64,000 bases of DNA from Gammaproteobacteria bacterium (GTDB lineage: Bacteria > Pseudomonadota > Gammaproteobacteria > Steroidobacterales > Woeseiaceae). The notes under the pieces are model-generated. The model did no database searches. It was not told where the DNA came from and saw nothing but the letters and a program-made list of their open reading frames with translations. Position numbers and translations under genes: made by a program. How positions within the stretch are numbered: position 1 is the first letter of the stretch; the number at the start of each line of letters is the position of its first letter. This document shows, one piece after another, positions 54,020 through 61,145 of this stretch. The DNA lies in assembly GCA_024640305.1 (NCBI GenBank), contig JAHEFG010000001.1, forward strand, positions 55,843 through 119,842, read 5' to 3'.

Positions 54020-54622
54020 TTGCAGTTAATTCCAAGAAAATGCGCCGGGACGCGCGGTTTCACCGTGGGCACGACCGTTCTGATAGTGACAGCGGCAGCG
54101 CTTGCGGGCTGCAAGCCGACCACCAGCACAACGCCCGAGCCAGTGGCAACGGCCGCTGTCGCCCCTGCGCGGTGCGGCGATGCGGGCTATCTGCGAGGAC
54201 AATTGTACGGCGCGATCCCCGCGTCGCTCGACTGGAGCAGCTCAGACCTTCACTGCGAGGGAATGCCGCGGCCGAGCGGCAGAGGTGCGCGATTGCGCCT
54301 CGCCAGCGTGGCAGCAGGTGGAGACCTGCAGCTCGCGATCATCATCGCCATTCCGGACCTGGAGCGTGGCGCAGTGGCTCGCGAGCTCGCCAGCAACGTC
54401 ACCGTCATCGAAGAAGGCGGCGGCCGCTTCTTCAGTACCGCCGATCTGGGCAATTGCCTGACCGACATCACTGGTCTGGAAAAACTCGATGTCGACGCCG
54501 ACCGCTATGCGATCGAAGGCAAGCTATACTGCGTCTCGCCGCTCGCTGAGATTAATGGCGATTCAAGTGTATTGATCCCCGAACTGGCATTTCTCGGGCT
54601 GGTTGACTGGGACTCGTCATGA
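54020..54622 (+). CDS. Lipoprotein of unknown function
   Basis: A protein of about 200 residues with a basic N-terminus, a hydrophobic segment and a lipobox LAGC (C31), then a Thr/Pro/Ala-rich linker and a compact domain with four further cysteines (CGDAGYLRG, HCEGM, NCLTD, LYCVSP), perhaps forming two disulfides. I do not recognise the domain. The only start near the signal peptide is TTG 54020. The stop overlaps the ATG of the DUF192 gene, so the two are coupled. Confidence 0.7.
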   Translation: MQLIPRKCAGTRGFTVGTTVLIVTAAALAGCKPTTSTTPEPVATAAVAPARCGDAGYLRGQLYGAIPASLDWSSSDLHCEGMPRPSGRGARLRLASVAAGGDLQLAIIIAIPDLERGAVARELASNVTVIEEGGGRFFSTADLGNCLTDITGLEKLDVDADRYAIEGKLYCVSPLAEINGDSSVLIPELAFLGLVDWDSS

Positions 54623-55092
54623 CACGACGGTTGATTCTCGTATTTGCGCTCTTCTTCGCCATTACCGCCAACGCGGCAGCGGAGTCACTCGATGAGGCGT
54701 TTTCCAAAGACGTGCTCGTTATCGAGGCCAGTGCTCATGCCTGCCACCGTTTCGACGTCTATCTCGCAATCAGCAATGCGCAACGAGCTCGCGGACTGAT
54801 GCATGTTCGGCATCTGCCACCCGGTACCGGCATGCTCTTCATCTATGAAAACAGCGATTACATATCGATGTGGATGAAGAACACGTACATATCTCTTGAC
54901 ATGATTTTCGCGCGATCGGACGGCAGCATCTCTTCTATCGTGCGCAATACGGAACCCATGTCGCTGCGGTCGATAGGTGCAACCGAACCCGTTAATTTTG
55001 TGCTTGAACTGAATGCGGGAATCACCGAAAAACTATTCATCGATGAGAACAGCCGACTCGTATTGGAGACCGTAGACAGCGATGACGAATGA
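54619..55092 (+). CDS. DUF192 family exported protein
   Basis: A 157-residue protein with a signal peptide (cut near NAAAES) and a DUF192 domain: RARGLMHVRHLPPGTGMLFIYE, MWMKNTYISLDMIF, VNFVLELNAG. DUF192 proteins are small beta-rich periplasmic or archaeal proteins without a settled function. Coupled to the lipoprotein gene upstream (ATGA) and overlapped by the next gene by 11 nt. Confidence 0.9.
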   Translation: MTRRLILVFALFFAITANAAAESLDEAFSKDVLVIEASAHACHRFDVYLAISNAQRARGLMHVRHLPPGTGMLFIYENSDYISMWMKNTYISLDMIFARSDGSISSIVRNTEPMSLRSIGATEPVNFVLELNAGITEKLFIDENSRLVLETVDSDDE

Positions 55093-55684
55093 TCAACGAA
55101 CAATGGTGCAGCTACTCGCTACTATCGCGGTGGTAGCAGCCGCATGCACAGCTTACCTGGTTACCGCGGGCCTGGCGGACGACGACATCCGCTTGTTACT
55201 GCGCCTGACAGCTCGCGTCGCGTTTGTGGTTCTGCTGCTGGTATTTATTGCGCGACCGCTTCGAGAACTGATCAAGACACCGCTGACGCTCGCGCTGCTG
55301 AAAAACCGTAAACTGCTCGGTGTCACATTCGCGGGCATCCACACCGTGCACATGGCGCTGATTTTCTATCGCACCCGGCAAACTCCCGATTTCGAGTTTA
55401 ACCTCGCCAGCAACCTGCCAGGCATGGTCACCTATGTCGTCATCTACCTGATGCTGATTACTTCTTTCAGCGGCCCGGCGAAAGCTATCGGCCCCAAAGC
55501 CTGGCGTGTCCTGCACAAGACCGGCCTCTTTCTGATTATGGCGGTGTTCGCACAGACACAGTTGCCGACGTCGATGGACGACCTGGCTGAGGTCAACTGG
55601 GGGCTTGTCGCGCTCCTGATCTTTGCGCTGTTGGTGCGCGGTACCGCTTTCTTCGCCAAACGAACGAAGGCCGGCGAACGGTAA
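55082..55684 (+). CDS. Ferric-reductase-like transmembrane protein
   Basis: A 200-residue protein with about six membrane helices. Histidines H87 and H90 (FAGIHTVHMAL) and H145 (RVLHKTGLF) sit in helices in the way heme-ligating residues do in ferric-reductase/YedZ (MsrQ)-type proteins. No cytoplasmic flavin or NAD-binding domain is attached. A MsrP partner gene is not in the window, so the redox partner is unknown. Ends 5 nt before the convergent aminotransferase gene. Confidence 0.75.
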   Translation: MTNDQRTMVQLLATIAVVAAACTAYLVTAGLADDDIRLLLRLTARVAFVVLLLVFIARPLRELIKTPLTLALLKNRKLLGVTFAGIHTVHMALIFYRTRQTPDFEFNLASNLPGMVTYVVIYLMLITSFSGPAKAIGPKAWRVLHKTGLFLIMAVFAQTQLPTSMDDLAEVNWGLVALLIFALLVRGTAFFAKRTKAGER

Positions 55685-55689
55685 TAGCG

Positions 55690-56874
55690 CTACTCGAGAA
55701 CTGCTGCTATTGAGCTGGCCAGGTAATCGACGTTTTCGGCCGTGATGCCAGCCACGTTGATACGGCTGGAGTCGACCATGTAGATCCCGAAGTCCTTCTT
55801 AAGACGTTCGACCTGCTGCGGAGAAATGCCGAGAAAACAAAACATACCGTTGGCACTCACAAGGTGCGAGAAATCGTGATCGGGTGCTTTCGCTTCAAGT
55901 GCGTCACTGAGCAACGCTCGCATACCGTGTATGCGCTCTCGCATCTCGTCGACCTCGCCGACCCACTGCGCCCGAAGGTCGTCGTCGTTGAGGATGATGC
56001 TGACGATGGCCGCACCGTGATCTGGCGGCATCGAGTAGAGCGTGCGCACATAGTGACTTAGCTGGCTGGCCAGTATCGGCACCGATGCGGTGCTTGCAGC
56101 GAGTACCGACAGGGTGCCGACGCGATCCCGGTATAGCCCGAAATTCTTCGAACAGGAACTCGTGACAATCATCTCCGGAAGAAGCGATGCCATGTGGCGT
56201 ATTGCGAACGCGTCATCATCGAGGTTTTTTGCGAAACCCTGGTATGCCATGTCAATAAACGGCACGAGCTCTCGTTCGAGCAAGACATCAGTTATCGCTC
56301 GCCACTGTTCCACAGACGGGTCCAGCCCCGACGGATTGTGACAACAGGCATGAAACAGCACCAGGTCACCCTTTGGCGCCGCCCGCAAGGTCTCCAGCAT
56401 GGCATCGATCTGAATGACATGCCGTTGCCTGTCGTAGTAAGGGTACTCCTTGAGCGTCATCCCGGCGCCGCCCAGCAAAGGCACGTGGTTCGCCCAGGTG
56501 GGTGTACTAACCCATACGGTCGGGTTCTTTCTGGCGCGCAGAACGATGCCAGCGGCTACTCGAAGTGAGCCCGAGCCGCCTGGCGTCTGAATTGTAATGA
56601 GGCGATCGTCAGGGACAGCAGCATCGAACATCAGCGCCTGCATCGACGCGTTGAAAAGCGGGTCACCGGCCGTACCAATGTAGGCCTTGCTGGACTGGGA
56701 TTCCAGCAGTCGCTTTTCCGCCTGTTTGACGGTTTCGGGTACGGGCGTATTGCCGCTGGCGTCTCGATAAACGCCGACGCCTAAGTCAATTTTTTGGGGG
56801 CGCGGGTCATTACGATGCTCGACGATCAGGCCGAGAATGGCATCCGCCGGCATGGGTTGTAGCGACTCAAACAA
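55690..56874 (-). CDS. tyrB: Aromatic-amino-acid / aspartate aminotransferase
   Basis: A 394-residue fold-type I PLP enzyme. The PLP-lysine motif is SCSKNFGLYRDRVG; other marks are PGGSGSLRVAA (phosphate cup), CCHNPSGLDPS and DMAYQGFAKNLDDDA. The overall similarity is to the AspC/TyrB family, transaminating aromatic amino acids, aspartate and perhaps leucine with 2-oxoglutarate. Which of aspC or tyrB is meant cannot be decided here, so the symbol is tentative. Confidence 0.87.
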   Translation of the reverse strand: MFESLQPMPADAILGLIVEHRNDPRPQKIDLGVGVYRDASGNTPVPETVKQAEKRLLESQSSKAYIGTAGDPLFNASMQALMFDAAVPDDRLITIQTPGGSGSLRVAAGIVLRARKNPTVWVSTPTWANHVPLLGGAGMTLKEYPYYDRQRHVIQIDAMLETLRAAPKGDLVLFHACCHNPSGLDPSVEQWRAITDVLLERELVPFIDMAYQGFAKNLDDDAFAIRHMASLLPEMIVTSSCSKNFGLYRDRVGTLSVLAASTASVPILASQLSHYVRTLYSMPPDHGAAIVSIILNDDDLRAQWVGEVDEMRERIHGMRALLSDALEAKAPDHDFSHLVSANGMFCFLGISPQQVERLKKDFGIYMVDSSRINVAGITAENVDYLASSIAAVLE

Positions 56875-56888
56875 GTCAGGTCTCCGTA

Positions 56889-57752
56889 TCAGAGTGTATC
56901 GATCGGTGTCTTTATGTACGCAATGCCGTTGTCATCAGTTTCGGGAAGATGACCAGCGCAGATGTTGACCTGAATCGCCGGAACAATCAATGCCGGCAAA
57001 TTGAGCACAGCGTCGCGTTCTTTGCGCATGTCGGTAAACTCCGGCTTGCTCACTTTTTCGCTCGCGTGGATGTTTTCTGCACGCTGTTCATCTACCGTGC
57101 ATACCCAGCGCAATTCGCGGCCACCGGGCATGTAGTCATGGCACATGTAGAGGCGCGTATCCCCAGGTAAAGACAAGATCTGTCGTATCGAGTCGAATAA
57201 CAGCCCGGCATCGCCTCCGGGAAAATCGCAGCGGGCGGTACCATAATCCGGCATAAACAGGCTGTCGCCGACGAATACTGCAGATCCTACCCGATAACTC
57301 ACGCTGTCATTGGTGTGTCCAGGCGTGCGCAGGACGCGGCACTCCAGCTCGCCGATATTAAAGACTTCGCCATCAGCGAAGAGCTGGTCGAACTGACGCC
57401 CGTCCGGTGCAAACGGCGCCGCAAGATTGAATACCGGCCCGAAGTGCGACTGAACGTCGCGGATACCTTCCCCGATCGCCACCTTCCCGCCTAATGCCGC
57501 CTTGATGTACTGCGCCCCGGTCAGGTGATCGGCGTGGGCATGAGTTTCAAGAATCCACTCGAGAGACAGCTGTTCCTTGCGAATGTAGTCAATCAGGACA
57601 TCCGACGGCCCGCTGTCCGTTCTGCCTGATACCGATTCATAGCCAAGCACGGAATCAATGATGGCTGCGTTGCCGCTCTGCCCGTCCGCGACGACGTAGG
57701 ACAAGGTTCCTGTCGGCTCGTCGTAGAAATGCTGGATGTGCGCTTCAGACAT
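56889..57752 (-). CDS. MBL-fold hydrolase, persulfide dioxygenase-like
   Basis: A 287-residue metallo-beta-lactamase-fold protein. The metal site motif THAHADHLTGA (H-x-H-x-D-H) is followed by RTPGHTNDSVSY and FVGDSLFMPDYGTARCDFPGG and MCHDYMP, the pattern of ETHE1/Blh-type persulfide dioxygenases and bacterial glyoxalase-II relatives. It probably oxidises glutathione persulfide with iron. Candidate starts are TTG 57758 and ATG 57752; the latter is used. The start lies only five bases beyond a strong hairpin, and there is no clear ribosome site. Confidence 0.87.
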   Translation of the reverse strand: MSEAHIQHFYDEPTGTLSYVVADGQSGNAAIIDSVLGYESVSGRTDSGPSDVLIDYIRKEQLSLEWILETHAHADHLTGAQYIKAALGGKVAIGEGIRDVQSHFGPVFNLAAPFAPDGRQFDQLFADGEVFNIGELECRVLRTPGHTNDSVSYRVGSAVFVGDSLFMPDYGTARCDFPGGDAGLLFDSIRQILSLPGDTRLYMCHDYMPGGRELRWVCTVDEQRAENIHASEKVSKPEFTDMRKERDAVLNLPALIVPAIQVNICAGHLPETDDNGIAYIKTPIDTL

Positions 57753-57756
57753 AGAC

Positions 57757-57783
57757 AAAAGCGCCGGCCAGGATGCCGGCGCT
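57757..57783 (-). terminator. GC-rich hairpin with short T-run after the HiPIP gene
   Basis: On the minus strand a perfect 9-bp stem (AGCGCCGGC/GCCGGCGCT, loop of six) is followed by four T's. It lies 24 nt after the HiPIP stop and just before the MBL-protein start, so it can end HiPIP transcription or, if read through, mask the start of the next gene. Confidence 0.75.
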
Positions 57784-57806
57784 CCGATGTTGCTCTAGCG
57801 GATCGA

Positions 57807-58130
57807 TCAGGCTTTTGGAGCCCAGACAGAACACCAGCCCTTCGCATTGACGGCCTTGCCCGGGAAAATCTGGCATGGGCGCCATGCGTCGCCGTCATTG
57901 CCCTGAATCAGGGCACAGTTAGCACAGTTTTGCTCGGCTGCCGGATTCGTGCGCGATGCAGGGTCTACGGTGCTGGCGTCATTCGTATATTTCATGGCCA
58001 TAGCCATGCCGTCCGACTCAGATACGTGTGGCAGATCGTCTGCCAGCGCGTCGCGACCTGAGATTGCCAGACAACCTGTAGCGGCTGCGGCGGACAACTG
58101 GATAAACTTTCGGCGTGCAATCTTGCTCAA
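57807..58130 (-). CDS. High-potential iron-sulfur protein (HiPIP), Tat-exported
   Basis: A 107-residue protein. The N-terminus IARRKFIQLSAAAATGCLA has a twin-arginine signal with hydrophobic core. The mature part holds four cysteines in HiPIP order: C-A-N-C-ALIQ, later RPCQIFPG, then GWCSVW, binding one [4Fe-4S] cluster for periplasmic electron transfer. Start TTG 58130 has AAGGAG about 6 nt upstream; an ATG at 58196 is less likely. Divergent from the formate dehydrogenase operon. Confidence 0.9.
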   Translation of the reverse strand: MSKIARRKFIQLSAAAATGCLAISGRDALADDLPHVSESDGMAMAMKYTNDASTVDPASRTNPAAEQNCANCALIQGNDGDAWRPCQIFPGKAVNAKGWCSVWAPKA

Positions 58131-58206
58131 CGGAATCTCCTTGGAATGTCGGTTCGTCTGCCGGCTATTGTAGACGATGTTTATGAACGACAACACAACA
58201 GGCTTT

Positions 58207-58225
58207 GAGAACGATTATCATTAAC
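58207..58225. promoter_or_regulatory. Fur-box-like palindrome between HiPIP and fdhD
   Basis: GAGAACGATTATCATTAAC fits the 19-bp Fur consensus GATAATGATAATCATTATC at about 15-16 of 19 positions, with the inner GA-T-x-ATCATTA almost perfect. It lies 77 nt before the HiPIP start on one side and 54 nt before the fdhD ATG on the other, so either or both promoters could be iron-controlled. A possible -10 (GATATACT, near 58241) lies just downstream on the fdhD side. Confidence 0.7.
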
Positions 58226-58279
58226 GTGCCAAGGCGTTGCGATATACTGGCCTGCCAGCAAGTAAACGGCGAAAGCAGC

Positions 58280-59125
58280 ATGGCCGCCAGCAGTCACGCA
58301 GTCGATATCAGCAGAGTCAGCGACAGTCTGCAGCAATCAATCACAGACCATGTTGCGGTCGAAGAACCGCTTGAGATTCGCCTCGGGTTCTCGACGCCCG
58401 AGGGTCGCGCTACGCGCAGTGTGTCTATAACGATGCGCACGCCCGGCCATGACGACGAGCTCGCGGCCGGGTTTCTGTACACCGAATCGATTGTTCAGCA
58501 GGCAAGTGACATCGCCTCGATCGACACTTGCGGACCGGCAGCACCGGATACGGGTCACCACAATGTTATTCGCGTGGAATTGAGCCCACAGGTCAGCGTT
58601 GACCTTGGCCGCTTACGACGGCATTTCTATACGACTTCGAGCTGTGGCGTTTGCGGCAAAGCATCATTGGACGCATTGCGCGCCGTCGGAGCAAAACCGA
58701 TGGGCGCGGATGGGCCAGTATTTGCTGAGAACGTTTTGACCAAAGTGCCGGGCAGGTTGCGCGTAGCACAGGATACATTTGACAAGACGGGTGGCCTGCA
58801 TGCGGCCGGCGTATTCGATACAGATGGCAATCTCGTCACGATCAGGGAAGACATTGGTCGACATAACGCTGTCGATAAAGTGGTGGGCTTCCTGCTGCGC
58901 AGCGGCAAACTGCCTGGCAGCAACTTCGGGCTAATGGTCTCCGGGCGTGCCAGCTTCGAACTGATGCAGAAGGCCGCTATCGCCGGCATTCCGCTACTGG
59001 CGGCTGTAAGCGCGCCATCCAGCCTCGCAGTGCAGGTCGCCAGGGAATTCAATATGACACTCATCGGGTTTTTGCGTGGCAATACCTTTAATATCTACTC
59101 GGGTGCAGAACGAGTTATTAGATGA
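58280..59125 (+). CDS. fdhD: FdhD sulfurtransferase for formate dehydrogenase
   Basis: A 281-residue protein with FdhD marks: DELAAGFLYTESIV, the conserved TSSCGVCGKASL loop whose C-x2-C carries the transferred sulfur, GGLHAAGVFDTDG, REDIGRHNAVDKVVGF and VSGRASFELMQKA. FdhD passes sulfur to the molybdenum cofactor of formate dehydrogenase, essential for its activity. ATG 58280 preferred to an upstream ATG 58205, which would overlap the Fur-like box. Coupled to fdsG by an ATGA overlap. Confidence 0.95.
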   Translation: MAASSHAVDISRVSDSLQQSITDHVAVEEPLEIRLGFSTPEGRATRSVSITMRTPGHDDELAAGFLYTESIVQQASDIASIDTCGPAAPDTGHHNVIRVELSPQVSVDLGRLRRHFYTTSSCGVCGKASLDALRAVGAKPMGADGPVFAENVLTKVPGRLRVAQDTFDKTGGLHAAGVFDTDGNLVTIREDIGRHNAVDKVVGFLLRSGKLPGSNFGLMVSGRASFELMQKAAIAGIPLLAAVSAPSSLAVQVAREFNMTLIGFLRGNTFNIYSGAERVIR

Positions 59126-59592
59126 CAGCAATGGCATACGACAAACAGGCAGCAAGCGAGATCATCGCGCGCTTCGATGCGCGCGGCGAAATGCTCGTGC
59201 AGATACTGCACGCGTTCATTGAGCGGTTTGCCTGGATATCGGAGGATGCAATTCGACAACTGGCCGACGAGCTCAATTTGTCGCGTGCCGAGGTTCACGG
59301 TGTCGTTAGCTATTACCACGACTTCAGGACGACTCCGCCCGGCAAGCGCATCGTCAAGATCTGCCAGGCAGAGGCATGCCAGGCGATGGGAAGCCGGGAG
59401 TTATCAGCGCATGCTGAAAAGTCGCTCGGTATAGCCATGAACGCCAGCGACGCCGATAACACGCTCGAACCGGTTTACTGCCTCGGCAATTGCGCCTGCT
59501 CACCGGCCGTCATGATCGATGGTAAAACATTCGGACGCGTCAGCCCGCAGCGGTTTGATGACATCGTTGCGTCTTCCGGGGATGCAAACTGA
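59122..59592 (+). CDS. fdsG: NAD-dependent formate dehydrogenase gamma subunit (NuoE-like)
   Basis: A 156-residue NuoE/thioredoxin-like [2Fe-2S] protein. The four cluster cysteines are in CQAEACQAMG (C-x4-C) and CLGNCACSP (C-x3-C). The helical N-terminus with VHGVVSYYHDF matches the NuoE pattern. It passes electrons between FdsB and the rest of the formate dehydrogenase complex. It starts where fdhD stops and ends where fdsB starts. Confidence 0.92.
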   Translation: MTAMAYDKQAASEIIARFDARGEMLVQILHAFIERFAWISEDAIRQLADELNLSRAEVHGVVSYYHDFRTTPPGKRIVKICQAEACQAMGSRELSAHAEKSLGIAMNASDADNTLEPVYCLGNCACSPAVMIDGKTFGRVSPQRFDDIVASSGDAN

Positions 59593-61145
59593 TGGCGCGA
59601 ACCAGGGTCTATGTGCCACGCGAAACCGCTGCCATCTCGGTCGGCGCCGACGACATTGCCATTGCAATCGCACGCCATGCGAAGCGAAGCGGAGACAACA
59701 TCGAGTTGATACGTAACGGCTCATGGGGCGCGACGTGGCTCGAGCCGCTGGTCGAAGTTACAGTCGATGACAAGCGCATCGCTTACGGCAATATAGAGGC
59801 AGACGACGTTCCTGAGCTGTTTACCGCGGGGTTCCTGGCGGGCGGCGAACACGCGAAACGAATTGGCCCGACAATAGATATTCCCTACCTCATCAACCAG
59901 GATCGATGGACGTTCTGGCGCTGCGGCCTGATCGATCCGCTTTCGATCGACGATTTCCGCGCCCATCACGGCTTCAAGGCGCTCGAAAAGGCGCTCGACA
60001 ACGGTGCGCAAACTGTCATCGACGCGGTAAAGGACTCGGGGCTGCGTGGCCGGGGTGGTGCCGGATTTCCAACGGGCATCAAGTGGCAGACTGTCGCAGA
60101 CGTTCAGTCTGACCAAAAGTACATCGCCTGCAACGCGGACGAGGGTGATAGTGGCACCTTCTCCGACCGCATTCTTATGGAAGGTGATCCGCTCGGTCTT
60201 ATCGAGAGCATGGCGATTGCCGGCTTCGCTGTCGGCGCGGATCGAGGCTACATCTACCTGCGTTCGGAATATCCGCTAACGCACCGGGTTCTGTCCCGCG
60301 CTATCGAGGTCGCGCGCGATAACAACTGGTTGGGCGACGATATTCAAGGCAGCGGTTTTAATTTCGATATTGAGTTGCACCTCGGTGCAGGCTCTTATGT
60401 GTGCGGCGAGGAAACAGCCATGCTCGAGAGCCTCGAAGGCAAACCTGGCATCGTCCGCTACAAGCCTCCGCTGCCCGCTTTCGAAGGTTTGTTCGGCCAA
60501 CCGACAGTCGTTAACAACGTTGTGACACTGGCGTCGATAGCTAATATCGTCAATATTGGCAGTGAAAAATATGCGTCGTATGGCGTCGATCGCTCAAAAG
60601 GAACACTGGCCTTCCAACTTGCTGGCAATATCAAACGCGGCGGCCTGGTCGAAAAAGAATTCGGCATAACACTTCGTGAGGTCATCGAAGATTGGGGTGG
60701 CGGCACCGCCAGCGGGCGTCCGGTGAAAGCAGTGCAGGTTGGAGGGCCGCTTGGTGCTTACCTGCCAGAGGAGCAACTCGATACGCCGCTGACTTACGAG
60801 GCATTTATCGAAATTGGAGCCATGCTCGGCCATGGCGGCATCGTCGTATTCGACGACACTGCAGATATGGCGCAACAAGCGCGCTTTGCCATGGAGTTTT
60901 GTGCAATCGAGTCCTGCGGCAAGTGCACGCCCTGCCGCATCGGCTCGACGCGCGGCGCAGAAGTGATAGACAAAATCGTGGCCGGCGAAAACAGGGACGA
61001 GAACCTGGAGTTGCTCGTCGAGTTATGCAACACGATGGAAGATGCGTCGCTATGCGCGATGGGTGGCATGACGCCCTACCCTGTCCGCAGTGTCCTGCAA
61101 CACTTTACGGAAGATTTACCAGCTGCTCGGAGCACTGGCACATGA
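59592..61145 (+). CDS. fdsB: NAD-dependent formate dehydrogenase beta subunit (NuoF-like)
   Basis: A 517-residue protein. An N-terminal thioredoxin-like region (1-110) precedes the NuoF core: GLRGRGGAGFPTGIKW (NAD-binding), CNADEGDSGTFSDRILMEGDP (FMN-binding) and, near the end, ESCGKCTPCRIGSTRG, the [4Fe-4S] ligands C-x2-C-x2-C with a later cysteine. It would pass electrons from formate to NAD+. The stop overlaps the fdsA start (ATGA). Confidence 0.94.
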   Translation: MARTRVYVPRETAAISVGADDIAIAIARHAKRSGDNIELIRNGSWGATWLEPLVEVTVDDKRIAYGNIEADDVPELFTAGFLAGGEHAKRIGPTIDIPYLINQDRWTFWRCGLIDPLSIDDFRAHHGFKALEKALDNGAQTVIDAVKDSGLRGRGGAGFPTGIKWQTVADVQSDQKYIACNADEGDSGTFSDRILMEGDPLGLIESMAIAGFAVGADRGYIYLRSEYPLTHRVLSRAIEVARDNNWLGDDIQGSGFNFDIELHLGAGSYVCGEETAMLESLEGKPGIVRYKPPLPAFEGLFGQPTVVNNVVTLASIANIVNIGSEKYASYGVDRSKGTLAFQLAGNIKRGGLVEKEFGITLREVIEDWGGGTASGRPVKAVQVGGPLGAYLPEEQLDTPLTYEAFIEIGAMLGHGGIVVFDDTADMAQQARFAMEFCAIESCGKCTPCRIGSTRGAEVIDKIVAGENRDENLELLVELCNTMEDASLCAMGGMTPYPVRSVLQHFTEDLPAARSTGT

